A DNA stretch of 64,000 nucleotides, taken from Devosia sp. FJ2-5-3 (GTDB taxonomy: Bacteria > Pseudomonadota > Alphaproteobacteria > Rhizobiales > Devosiaceae). Positions 56,775 to 64,000 of the stretch are shown here, piece by piece. Location of the stretch: the NCBI RefSeq assembly GCF_029201545.1, contig NZ_CP104007.1, positions 1,460,501-1,524,500 of the forward strand, written 5' to 3'. Under the pieces are notes generated by a model. That model was not told the origin of the DNA. It ran no database searches and worked only from the letters and a program-made list of their open reading frames with translations. The position numbers and the translations under genes were made by a program. Positions within the stretch are counted from its first letter, which is position 1; each line of letters begins with the position of its first letter.

Positions 56775-59700
56775 ATGGCGCGGCAGCGGATCATTCCTAT
56801 TCGGCGTGACTATAATCGCTGGGTCGCGAACCAGACTTTGGAAGACTATGCCTTGCGGTTTACCGCCAAGTCGGCACGGCGCTTTTCGAACGACCGGATC
56901 TCCCAGACCGCCATCGGCGCCATCTCATTCCTGGCGCTCGAGGCCATTGGCGGCGCCATTACACTGAGCTATGGCACGACGAATGCGCTGATCGCCATAG
57001 TGATCGCGTCCATCGCCATATTGCTCGTGGGTGTGCCGATTGCGCGCTATGCGACACGGCATGGTGTCGACGTCGACCTGCTGACGCGGGGGGCGAGCTT
57101 TGGCTATATCGGCTCCACCATCACCTCGCTGATCTATGCGAGTTTCACCTTCATCCTTTTTGCGATCGAAGCCTCGATCATGGCCAGTGCCTTGCAACTG
57201 GCCTTCGGGCTGCCCCTCTGGATCGGTTATATCATCTCCGCAATCGCGGTCATTCCGCTGGTGACCCATGGCATCCGCATGATCAGCCGGTTCCAACTGC
57301 TGACCCAGCCGGTCTGGATCGTGCTCAATATCCTGCCGTTCATTTTCATCGCCTTCATGGATTGGGAGAAATTCGATCTCTGGCGCGCCTTTGCCGGCCT
57401 TGGTCAGCCAGAGGGCGCGGCGGGCAGCATGGCGCCCTTTGAAATCGCCAAATTCGGTGCGGCTTCGGCGGTAATCCTGGCGCTGATGACCCAGATCGGC
57501 GAGCAGGTCGACTTCCTGCGTTTCCTGCCCGCCGAAGGAGCGCCGAAATGGCGGCAGAAGATCGGGATATTCCTCGCTGGAGCAGGATGGGTCATCGTCG
57601 GAGCTCCGAAACTGATCGCGGGGTCGTTCCTCGCCGTGCTGGCGCTGTCGGCAGGTGTCGCGCCAGAGCATGCTTCCGAGCCGGGATATATGTATGCCGT
57701 GGCGTTTGGCTACATGATCCCCAACGAATTCCTGGCGCTGATGCTGATGGCGGTGTTTGTCGTGGTCAGCCAGCTCAAGATCAATGTGATGAATGCCTAT
57801 GCCGGCTCGCTGGCCTGGTCGAACTTTTTCTCCCGGCTGACGCACAGCCATCCGGGGCGGGTGGTGTGGCTCCTGTTCAACGTGGCCATCGCGCTCTTGC
57901 TGATGGAATTGGGCATCTATCGGCTGCTCGAGGAAACGCTGGGGATTTTCTCGATCATCGCCATGGCGTGGCTATGCTCGATCTCGGTCGACCTCTTCGT
58001 CAACAAGCCGCTGGGCCTCGCGCCGCCAGGCATCGAATTCAAGCGGGCACACCTCTACGACATCAATCCGGTGGGCGTCGGCTCGATGCTGCTCTCGGCG
58101 GTGATTGCGCTGGTGGCCCATTTCGGCGCCTTCGGGGAAATGGCGGCCTCGCTTGCCCCCTATATCGCCCTTGTCGTTTGCTTCGTCGCCTCGCCGACGA
58201 TCGCCTGGGCGACCAAGGGCAAATTCTATCTGGCGCGCAAACCGCGAAAAGCCTGGGCATCGAAGCCGTCGGTGACCTGCTCGATCTGCGAGCATCCGTT
58301 CGAGCCCGAGGACATGGCATGGTGCCCCGCCTATGCCGCGCCGATCTGCTCGCTCTGCTGTTCGCTGGATGCGCGCTGCCACGATATGTGCAAGCCGCAC
58401 GCCCATTTCCGGGCGCAGAGCCACGCGGTGGCCGCGACCATATTGCCGGACTGGGCGATCGAAAAGTTGCAGACGCGGCTGGGGCGCTATGGCGTCTCCA
58501 TGGGGATTGCCGTGGCGATCCTCGCCGGCATTCTGGGGCTGGTTTATTATTTCGCCATTGGCGCCGCGCCGGCGACGGCGGAAGTCGTCGGGGGGACGCT
58601 GCTGGTGGTCTTCTTCGTCTTCGCGGTGGCGGCGGGGATCATGATCTGGTTCCTGGTGCTGGCGCATGACAGCCGGCTGGTGGCCGAAGAAGAAAGCTCG
58701 CGCCAGAACACGCTGCTGCTCAAGGAAATCGACGCGCACGGGCGCACCGATGCGCAATTGCAGCGCGCCAAGGAAAAGGCGGAGGCGGCGAACCAGGCCA
58801 AGAGCCGCTATGTGGTCGGGCTGAGCCATGAACTGCGCACGCCGCTCAACGCAGTGATGGGCTATGCGCAGATTTTGGAGCGCGACGCGGGTGTGCCGGA
58901 GAACCGGCGCGGTTCGGTGCAGGTGATCCGGCGCAGTGCGGAGCATCTCTCGGGGCTTATCGACGGACTGCTCGATATTTCGCGGATCGAGACGGGGCGG
59001 CTGCACGTCTATTCGAACGAGATCAATATCCATGATTTCCTCGACCAGATCGTCGACATGTTCCGCCTGCAGGCGCGGGCCAAGGGGCTGGAGTTTCGCC
59101 ATGTGCGGGCAAAATCGCTGCCGCTCTATGTGCGGACGGACGAAAAGCGGTTGCGACAGATCCTCGTGAATTTGCTGTCGAACGCGATAAAATTCACCAG
59201 CGCCGGATATGTCCGGTTCGAGGTCGGTTACCGGATGCAGGTGGCCAGCTTTGTGGTGGAAGATAGTGGCAGCGGCATTCCGGAGGTGGAACTGCCGCAT
59301 ATCTTCGAGCCCTTCGTGCGCGGCGAGGCGGAGCACAACAGCTTTACGCCCGGACTGGGGCTGGGGCTGACGATCACCAAGCTTCTGACGGAAACGCTGG
59401 GCGGGGAAATCAGCGTCACCAGCACGCCGGGAGAGGGGACGCGGTTCCAGGCGCGACTGATGCTGGCCAAGGTGGAGCGGCCGGTGGCGCACCTCTCCGC
59501 GGCGCGGGAGATCGTCGGATACAAGGGCGCGCATCGGACAATTCTGGTGGTGGACGACAATCTCGATCATCGCGAGCTGATGCGGGAAATGCTGACGCCC
59601 TTGGGGTTCACCGTGTTGACGGCGGAGAGCGGGGCAGGGTGTCTCGCCATGCTCGATATCGTGCAGCCCGACCTTTATTTCCTCGATATCCGCATGCCCG

Positions 59701-60143
59701 GAATGAGCGGCTGGGCGCTGGCGGCGGCATTGCGGGAGCGTGCGGTCGGTGCGCCTGTTATCATGCTTTCGGCCAATGTGGGGGATGGCGGGGGGCCGGC
59801 GAGCCGGGATGCCGGGCACAGCGACAGTCTCGCCAAGCCCTTCGATCTCGCTCAGCTGCTCGACAAGATCGGGCAGCATCTGAAGCTTGAATGGGTTTTC
59901 GGCGGGGCCCAGGAGGGGATTGTCGTCGGCGAGCCGATGCGCAATCCGGGGGCGGAGCATTTGCAGGAATTGGCGAGCCTGGGGCAGATCGGCCATATCC
60001 GCGGCATCGAGGCCAAGCTGCGGGGGCTGGCGGAGGAGCCGGCAAACTTGCCGCTGGTTGCGGCACTGCGAAAACCGCTCGAGGCCTATGATTTTGAGGG
60101 ATATGCCGAAGTGCTGGAGCGGATAGGCCATGAGCCGGCTTGA
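56775..60143 (+). CDS. Hybrid sensor histidine kinase with an NCS1-type permease input module
   Basis: 1122 residues. Residues about 45-480 are a complete NCS1 (purine/cytosine/allantoin permease-type) transporter with some twelve helices (GVDVDLLTRGASFGYIGST, SQLKINVMNAYAGSLAW). Residues 502-539 hold eight Cys in a CxxC-like cluster. Two further helices follow (573-592, 605-628), then a coiled linker. The kinase core has H685 in GLSHELRTPLN and an ATPase domain with SNAIKF, EDSGSGIP and GLGLGLTI. A receiver domain (922-1035) has D971 and K1021, and a helical tail ends the chain. Divergent from urtA and overlapping the response regulator gene by 14 bases, it is likely a membrane sensor for urea or a ureide or purine source of it. 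Confidence 0.9.
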   Translation: MARQRIIPIRRDYNRWVANQTLEDYALRFTAKSARRFSNDRISQTAIGAISFLALEAIGGAITLSYGTTNALIAIVIASIAILLVGVPIARYATRHGVDVDLLTRGASFGYIGSTITSLIYASFTFILFAIEASIMASALQLAFGLPLWIGYIISAIAVIPLVTHGIRMISRFQLLTQPVWIVLNILPFIFIAFMDWEKFDLWRAFAGLGQPEGAAGSMAPFEIAKFGAASAVILALMTQIGEQVDFLRFLPAEGAPKWRQKIGIFLAGAGWVIVGAPKLIAGSFLAVLALSAGVAPEHASEPGYMYAVAFGYMIPNEFLALMLMAVFVVVSQLKINVMNAYAGSLAWSNFFSRLTHSHPGRVVWLLFNVAIALLLMELGIYRLLEETLGIFSIIAMAWLCSISVDLFVNKPLGLAPPGIEFKRAHLYDINPVGVGSMLLSAVIALVAHFGAFGEMAASLAPYIALVVCFVASPTIAWATKGKFYLARKPRKAWASKPSVTCSICEHPFEPEDMAWCPAYAAPICSLCCSLDARCHDMCKPHAHFRAQSHAVAATILPDWAIEKLQTRLGRYGVSMGIAVAILAGILGLVYYFAIGAAPATAEVVGGTLLVVFFVFAVAAGIMIWFLVLAHDSRLVAEEESSRQNTLLLKEIDAHGRTDAQLQRAKEKAEAANQAKSRYVVGLSHELRTPLNAVMGYAQILERDAGVPENRRGSVQVIRRSAEHLSGLIDGLLDISRIETGRLHVYSNEINIHDFLDQIVDMFRLQARAKGLEFRHVRAKSLPLYVRTDEKRLRQILVNLLSNAIKFTSAGYVRFEVGYRMQVASFVVEDSGSGIPEVELPHIFEPFVRGEAEHNSFTPGLGLGLTITKLLTETLGGEISVTSTPGEGTRFQARLMLAKVERPVAHLSAAREIVGYKGAHRTILVVDDNLDHRELMREMLTPLGFTVLTAESGAGCLAMLDIVQPDLYFLDIRMPGMSGWALAAALRERAVGAPVIMLSANVGDGGGPASRDAGHSDSLAKPFDLAQLLDKIGQHLKLEWVFGGAQEGIVVGEPMRNPGAEHLQELASLGQIGHIRGIEAKLRGLAEEPANLPLVAALRKPLEAYDFEGYAEVLERIGHEPA

Positions 60144-61038
60144 GAGGGACCAGGACATCGTGCTGCTGGTCGACGATTCTCCGGAATCGCTGGGCTTTGT
60201 CACGGCGGCGCTGGAAACCGCAGGGGTGACGGTGCTGGTGGCGCGCAGCGGGGAGGCGGCGCTGGGCATTGCGCAGCGGGTGACGCCGGATGTGGTGCTG
60301 ATGGATGCGGTGATGCCGGGGCTCGACGGGTTCGAGACCTGCCGCCAGCTCAAGGCCATGGCGACGCTGACCCATGTGCCGGTGATCTTCATGACCGGGC
60401 TGACCGAGACCGAGCATATCGTGCATGCGCTCGAAAGCGGGGGCGTGGATTATCTCAGTAAGCCCATCAATGTCGATGAATTGCGGGCGCGGATCCGGGT
60501 GCATCTGGCCAATGCGCGGCGGGCGCAGAGTGCGCGGATTGCGCTCGATGCGGCGGGGCGGCATCTGGTGGCGTTCGATGCGGAGGGTGGGGTGATGTGG
60601 TCGACGCCGCAGGCCAACCGGCTGCTGGAGCGTTCGGGCATGGATGCGGCGGGGCAGGCGGAGATGGCGCGCCGGTTCGGGCTTTGGCTCAAGGGTAATC
60701 CGGGGCATGGGGGCGGCTTTGACCTGGCGCTCAGCGATGCGCCGCTGCTGCAGTTTTCATTCCTGGGGATTGTCGGGGGCGCTGAATATCTCTTCCGGCT
60801 GGCGGGAGCGCAGGCGGCGGGGCAGGAGGATGCGCTGCGGCAGAGCTTTGGGCTGACCAATCGCGAGAGCGAAGTGCTGCTGTGGATTGCGCGAGGGAAG
60901 TCGAACAAGGATATCGGCGATATTCTGGGGCTCAGCCCGCGCACGGTGAACAAGCATCTCGAGCAGGTCTATACCAAGCTCGGCGTCGAGAACCGGGCGT
61001 CCGCGGCCATCAAGGCCTTGCAGGTGATCCCGTCTTAA
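60130..61038 (+). CDS. LuxR-type response regulator partnered with the permease-kinase
   Basis: 302 residues. The receiver domain has DD at 15-16, phospho-acceptor D59 in VVLMDAVMPG and K111. A middle region of about 100 residues (130-230) is not a known domain to me and may be a degenerate PAS fold. The C-terminal helix-turn-helix (LTNRESEVLLWIARGKSNKDIGD) is of the NarL/FixJ class. The start overlaps the kinase gene, so the two are co-translated. It should bind DNA when phosphorylated; the TACGTC-N4-GACGTA site before urtA is the best local candidate target. Confidence 0.92.
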   Translation: MSRLERDQDIVLLVDDSPESLGFVTAALETAGVTVLVARSGEAALGIAQRVTPDVVLMDAVMPGLDGFETCRQLKAMATLTHVPVIFMTGLTETEHIVHALESGGVDYLSKPINVDELRARIRVHLANARRAQSARIALDAAGRHLVAFDAEGGVMWSTPQANRLLERSGMDAAGQAEMARRFGLWLKGNPGHGGGFDLALSDAPLLQFSFLGIVGGAEYLFRLAGAQAAGQEDALRQSFGLTNRESEVLLWIARGKSNKDIGDILGLSPRTVNKHLEQVYTKLGVENRASAAIKALQVIPS

Positions 61039-61383
61039 CTCCGCGCCATCATGGATGATTTTTTGGGAACCCTATCCCGCCTCTGCCGTTGAGCAGGCGA
61101 ACTGCAAATCAGCAGTACGGCTAGCGGCGAACCGACCTCCCTCCCGGATCGCCATCATGGTCGGCGGTGGCGCGAAGGCTGACGCTCCTTCGATGTGACC
61201 CCGATGGGGCGCGGAACCAAGGTTCCGCGCCTTCTTTTTTGCCGAGGGCGCAAACTGGCATTTTAACGATTTTGGCAATTCTTGCTAAACCATTAATGCT
61301 GTTGAATTTTTCGTGAAGAAACGGTTACCTCAAGCATAGGTTCTTCCCCGTAGCGACCGTCGACGTGGAAAAGGAGAAGGATC
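61039..61383. other. Intergenic region with terminator and promoter sequences
   Basis: 345 bases. Contains the terminator at 61208-61240 and an A/T-rich stretch (61262-61313) with TTGGCA and TTAATG boxes at a short spacing of 15 bases. The 170 bases between the response regulator stop and the terminator hold no convincing frame; a small RNA ending at this terminator is possible. Confidence 0.4.
61208..61240 (+). terminator. Strong Rho-independent terminator
   Basis: GGCGCGGAACC (61208-61218) and GGTTCCGCGCC (61221-61231) form an 11-base perfect stem, followed by TTCTTTTTT. It ends the kinase-regulator transcript or a short RNA upstream of it. Confidence 0.9.
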
Positions 61384-62265
61384 ATGAAATTACTTTCGAG
61401 AACGTTTCTGTCACTCGCTCTGCTCTCCAGTGTGGCGCTGCCCGCCCAAGCCCAATCTTTGCTGGGAATTGTTGGCGGCGATGGCGATAATGCCTTGATT
61501 ACATTGGGATCGGGTGATGCTTCTTCTTCCGGGCTCATCAATCTGGGCGTCGGAGGCGACAATCTCGTCGACTTGCAGATTGGCGGTTCCCAGCCGCTTG
61601 CAGGCGCCACGGTCGGCGTCGGTGGCGGCAGTCTTGTCGATGCCAATGTCAATGCTCTCAACGGTGCTGCCAATGTCGATGCCACTATCGGAGGCGGCAG
61701 CCTTGTCGACGCGAACGTCAATGCGCTGAATGGCGCGGTCAATGTCGACGCCAATGTCGGCGGGCCCAGCCTGATTGGCGTTGATGTCGGGATCGGCGGC
61801 GGTGGCGGAGGTTCCGGCGGCGGCGGTGGCAATGGCGGTGGCAATGGCGGCGGCGGTGGCGGCAACGGCGGTGGCGGCAACGGCGGCGGCGGCGGCAATG
61901 GTGGTGGCGGCAATGGTGGTGGTAATGGCGGCGGCTTGCCTGTCGCTTCGACCGGCTCCGGCAATGGCGCGGCGGCATGCGTGGGCACGCAACCCTCGCA
62001 ATTGGAGCGGCTGATCCGCGACACCCGCATCGACGCCTCCTGGCAGCGCGCCAGCAATGTCGCCATCCAGCGCGTTTCCATCTGCCCCGAAGTGCAGACC
62101 TGGCTCGCATCGACCCTGACCAGCACCGGCCTTGGCCGCAGCCTGCAGGCGGCGATCGGCAGCGATCCGCTGCTCAATGCCTCGATCAGCCGGTCGAGCT
62201 ACAGCCCGTCGCGGGTTTTTGCGGTCAATCGCAGCGGCAACCAGCTGACGGTCTTCGTCTACTAA
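61384..62265 (+). CDS. Secreted glycine-rich repeat protein of unknown function
   Basis: 293 residues with a signal peptide (LLSRTFLSLALLSSVALPAQA). Two near-identical repeats of 23-24 residues, containing GGGSLVDANVNALNGA, cover residues 79-125, with weaker copies before. Residues 138-184 are almost only Gly and Asn. The C-terminal 100 residues form a separate region with two Cys (C199, C234) and a hydrophobic end, LTVFVY. AAGGAG lies 7 bases before the ATG. Not recognised; an envelope or matrix protein with a flexible linker is likely. The Gly tract could vary in length by replication slippage. Confidence 0.78.
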   Translation: MKLLSRTFLSLALLSSVALPAQAQSLLGIVGGDGDNALITLGSGDASSSGLINLGVGGDNLVDLQIGGSQPLAGATVGVGGGSLVDANVNALNGAANVDATIGGGSLVDANVNALNGAVNVDANVGGPSLIGVDVGIGGGGGGSGGGGGNGGGNGGGGGGNGGGGNGGGGGNGGGGNGGGNGGGLPVASTGSGNGAAACVGTQPSQLERLIRDTRIDASWQRASNVAIQRVSICPEVQTWLASTLTSTGLGRSLQAAIGSDPLLNASISRSSYSPSRVFAVNRSGNQLTVFVY

Positions 62266-62304
62266 AACTTGCGGTGAGGCCAGCGTAGCGCGCTTGCCTT
62301 CCCC

Positions 62305-62351
62305 AAGTCTCCCGGCGACAATCGCGATATTGTCGTCGGGAGATTTGTTTT
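62305..62351 (+). terminator. Large hairpin with T-rich tail overlapping the next gene's start
   Basis: An 18-base stem (62305-62322 with 62329-62346, two G-T pairs) and a 6-base loop, followed by GTTTT. It ends the glycine-rich protein transcript. Its right arm contains the GGGAGA ribosome-binding site and its tail touches the TTG start codon of the molybdoenzyme gene, so it may also control that gene. Confidence 0.8.
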
Positions 62352-64000
62352 GGCTGATACCAGCGGGATTGTCGGAGGCGGCCCCAAAAAGGTGCTTTAC
62401 ACCCTGTCCACCATCACCCGGATGGGGGTGGGCAAATCGGCCAAGGCGCTTACCTCAAAGAACGCCTGCAAGGCCTGTGCCTATGGCATGGGCGGGCAGC
62501 GCGGCGGCATGACCAATGAGCTCGATGAGTTCCCCTCGGTCTGCAACAAGAGCGTGCAGGCGCAATCGACCGATATCCAGCCGCCCATACCCCACGAGAT
62601 TTTCAGTCATAGCATCGCCGAGTTGGGTGAACTGACCGGCAAGGAAATGGAGCATCTCGGGCGCCTTGGCGTGCCGCTGTTCCGGCGCGCGGGCTCCGAG
62701 CGTTTCGAGCCCATCGAGTGGGAGGAGGCGCTCGACCATGCCGCCGAGCGACTGCGGGAGACCGATCCGGGGCGCAGCTTTTTCTATTCGTCGGGACGCT
62801 CGTCCAATGAGGCCGGGTTCCTGTTCCAGCTGCTGGCGCGGGCCTATGGCACCAACAACGTCAATAATTGCTCCTATTACTGCCATCAGGCGACCAGCGA
62901 AGGGCTGGCCACCACCATCGGCAAGGGGACGTCGACGGTCGAGCTGGAGGACCTGACCTCAACCGATCTGATCTTCGTCATCGGCGCCAATCCGTCCTCC
63001 AATCACCCGCGCTTCATTCACATGCTGAAGAATTGCCGCGAGCGGGGCGGGCAGGTGATTGTCATCAATCCGGCCAAGGAACCGGGCCTGGTGAAATTTG
63101 CGGTGCCGAAATCGCCCATGTCCATGCTCAAGGGTGGCAGCGAGATTGCTTCGGACTATCTCCAGCCCCGGATCGGCTCCGACATTGCCCTGTTCAAGGG
63201 ATTGGCCAAGGCGGTGCTGGAGCAGGGCACCGAAGACCGTAATTTCATCGCCGCCCATGGCGCCGATTTCTCGGCCTTTCGGGAGGATCTTGATGCCCTC
63301 GACTGGGACGAAATCTCCACGGCCTGCGGGCTCTCCCGCGACGAGATAAGCCGGGTTGCAGCGGCCTATGGACGGGCAAAGAACGCCGTGTTCGCCTGGG
63401 GCATGGGGATGACCCACCATGTGCACGGCGTTGCCAATGTCGAAGCCATAGCCAATCTGGCGCTGTTGCGCGGCATGATCGGAAAACCCTCTGCGGGCCT
63501 CTTGCCCTTGCGCGGGCACTCCAATGTGCAGGGGATCGGCACGATCGGGGTCAAGCCGGTGCTGGCCCGCGATGTGCTGGCGCGGATGCAGCAGGAATTC
63601 GGGGTGACCTTTCCCGAAGAGAAAGGGCTCGACACCATGGCCTGTCTCAAGCGGGCAGAGGCGGGGGAGATCGACGCCGCCGTTATCATGGGCGGCAATC
63701 TCTGGGCCGCGACCCCGGACACGGCATTTTCGAGCCGGGCAATGGGCGCCATAGGGTTCAAACTCTTTCTCACCACGACGCTCAACCAGGGCCACGTCCA
63801 TGGACTTGGCGCGGGCGAGGTGTTGATCCTGCCCGTCACCGCGCGCGACGAGGAATGGGAACCGACGACGCAGGAATCCATGTTCAATTTCGTCCGCCTG
63901 TCCGATGGCGGCATCTGCCGGATCGATACCGTCCGGCCGGAAAGCTGGATCCTGGGACAGATCGGCAAGCGCATGCTGCCGAATTCGCCCATCGACTTCG
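62350..64000 (+). CDS. FdhF/YdeP family molybdopterin oxidoreductase (start; runs off the window)
   Basis: The first 550 residues of an expected 750 or more; the gene continues past the window. A TTG start at 62350 with GGGAGA 6 bases upstream gives the N-terminus expected for the family (GGGPKKVLYTLSTI). The Fe-S Cys set is NACKACAYGMGG plus a Cys in FPSVCNKS. The likely molybdenum ligand is the Cys in NNCSYYCHQATSEGL. GANPSSNHPRFIHML, GMGMTHHVHGVANV and LRGHSNVQGIGTIG match YdeP-like formate dehydrogenase relatives. Electron donor and acceptor are unknown; YdeP relatives are linked to acid resistance and formate-type reactions. An ATG at 62422 is the fallback start but would lose conserved sequence. 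Confidence 0.88.
   Translation, partial: MADTSGIVGGGPKKVLYTLSTITRMGVGKSAKALTSKNACKACAYGMGGQRGGMTNELDEFPSVCNKSVQAQSTDIQPPIPHEIFSHSIAELGELTGKEMEHLGRLGVPLFRRAGSERFEPIEWEEALDHAAERLRETDPGRSFFYSSGRSSNEAGFLFQLLARAYGTNNVNNCSYYCHQATSEGLATTIGKGTSTVELEDLTSTDLIFVIGANPSSNHPRFIHMLKNCRERGGQVIVINPAKEPGLVKFAVPKSPMSMLKGGSEIASDYLQPRIGSDIALFKGLAKAVLEQGTEDRNFIAAHGADFSAFREDLDALDWDEISTACGLSRDEISRVAAAYGRAKNAVFAWGMGMTHHVHGVANVEAIANLALLRGMIGKPSAGLLPLRGHSNVQGIGTIGVKPVLARDVLARMQQEFGVTFPEEKGLDTMACLKRAEAGEIDAAVIMGGNLWAATPDTAFSSRAMGAIGFKLFLTTTLNQGHVHGLGAGEVLILPVTARDEEWEPTTQESMFNFVRLSDGGICRIDTVRPESWILGQIGKRMLPNSPIDF

Noticed and set aside
57972..60392. Open frame of 806 codons on the minus strand under the kinase gene
   Set aside because: Antisense of the well-supported kinase and regulator start; translation is rich in Arg, His and Pro with no known domain.
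61795..61940. GGC/GGT-rich tandem tract considered as CRISPR or satellite repeat
   Set aside because: It is in frame as Gly/Asn codons of a secreted protein, with no constant repeat and spacer lengths.
61293..62177. Proline-rich frame of 294 codons on the minus strand
   Set aside because: It is the complement of the Gly-rich tract of the secreted protein (Gly codons read as Pro/Ala). No start signal.
62294..62512. Frame of 72 codons at the start of the molybdoenzyme gene
   Set aside because: It spans the terminator hairpin and is out of frame with the conserved FdhF/YdeP N-terminus.

Overview
This is a GC-rich stretch of a proteobacterial chromosome. Gene content and layout fit an alphaproteobacterium of the order Hyphomicrobiales, possibly near Devosia. 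The pointers are a urease operon with extra genes between the structural subunits, a Urt urea ABC system, a complete glg operon with pgm, and many CUT1 and peptide-type ABC transporters. The placement is inference from gene content; no rRNA is present. Most genes are tightly packed in operons, and no insertion sequence, prophage or CRISPR array is visible.

Layout. 1-6210 (+): end of a peptide/nickel-type ABC transporter, then an AcuI-like reductase, a D-2-hydroxyacid dehydrogenase, a HisD-family dehydrogenase and a GlcG/HbpS protein. This looks like a catabolic island of unknown substrate. 6587-15756: a sugar-type locus with a CUT1 ABC transporter, a TIM-barrel isomerase, an APH-fold kinase, two VOC proteins, an aldo/keto reductase and a LacI regulator. 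Two near-identical CG-centred operators sit at its promoters. 16068-21296 (+): a cytochrome c and an aa3-type cytochrome oxidase operon with two subunit-III-like proteins. 21349-30411: a CAU tRNA, a LysE exporter, an ABC-F ATPase, a DUF4037-like protein, an APH-like kinase, a nucleoside hydrolase, an AI-2E-family permease and a CPA2 antiporter. 30511-41686 (+): glgP-glgB-glgC-glgA-pgm-glgX.

42136-61038 is a urea regulon. The urease operon (ureD-A-J-B-orf-C-mliC-like-orf-E-F-orf-G, minus strand) is followed by a small secreted protein gene and by urtABCDE (minus). Divergent from urtA lies a hybrid histidine kinase whose input module is a whole NCS1-type permease, overlapped by a LuxR-type response regulator. 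An inverted repeat, TACGTC-N4-GACGTA, lies in the shared promoter region. This transporter-kinase pair is the best candidate for an undescribed system: a transceptor that would tie urea or ureide availability to urea uptake and urease.

The window ends with a secreted glycine-rich protein and the start of a FdhF/YdeP-type molybdoenzyme whose Shine-Dalgarno lies inside a strong terminator-like hairpin. Dispersed palindromic repeats of three modular types fill the urtA-urtB, urtB-urtC and urtD-urtE gaps.
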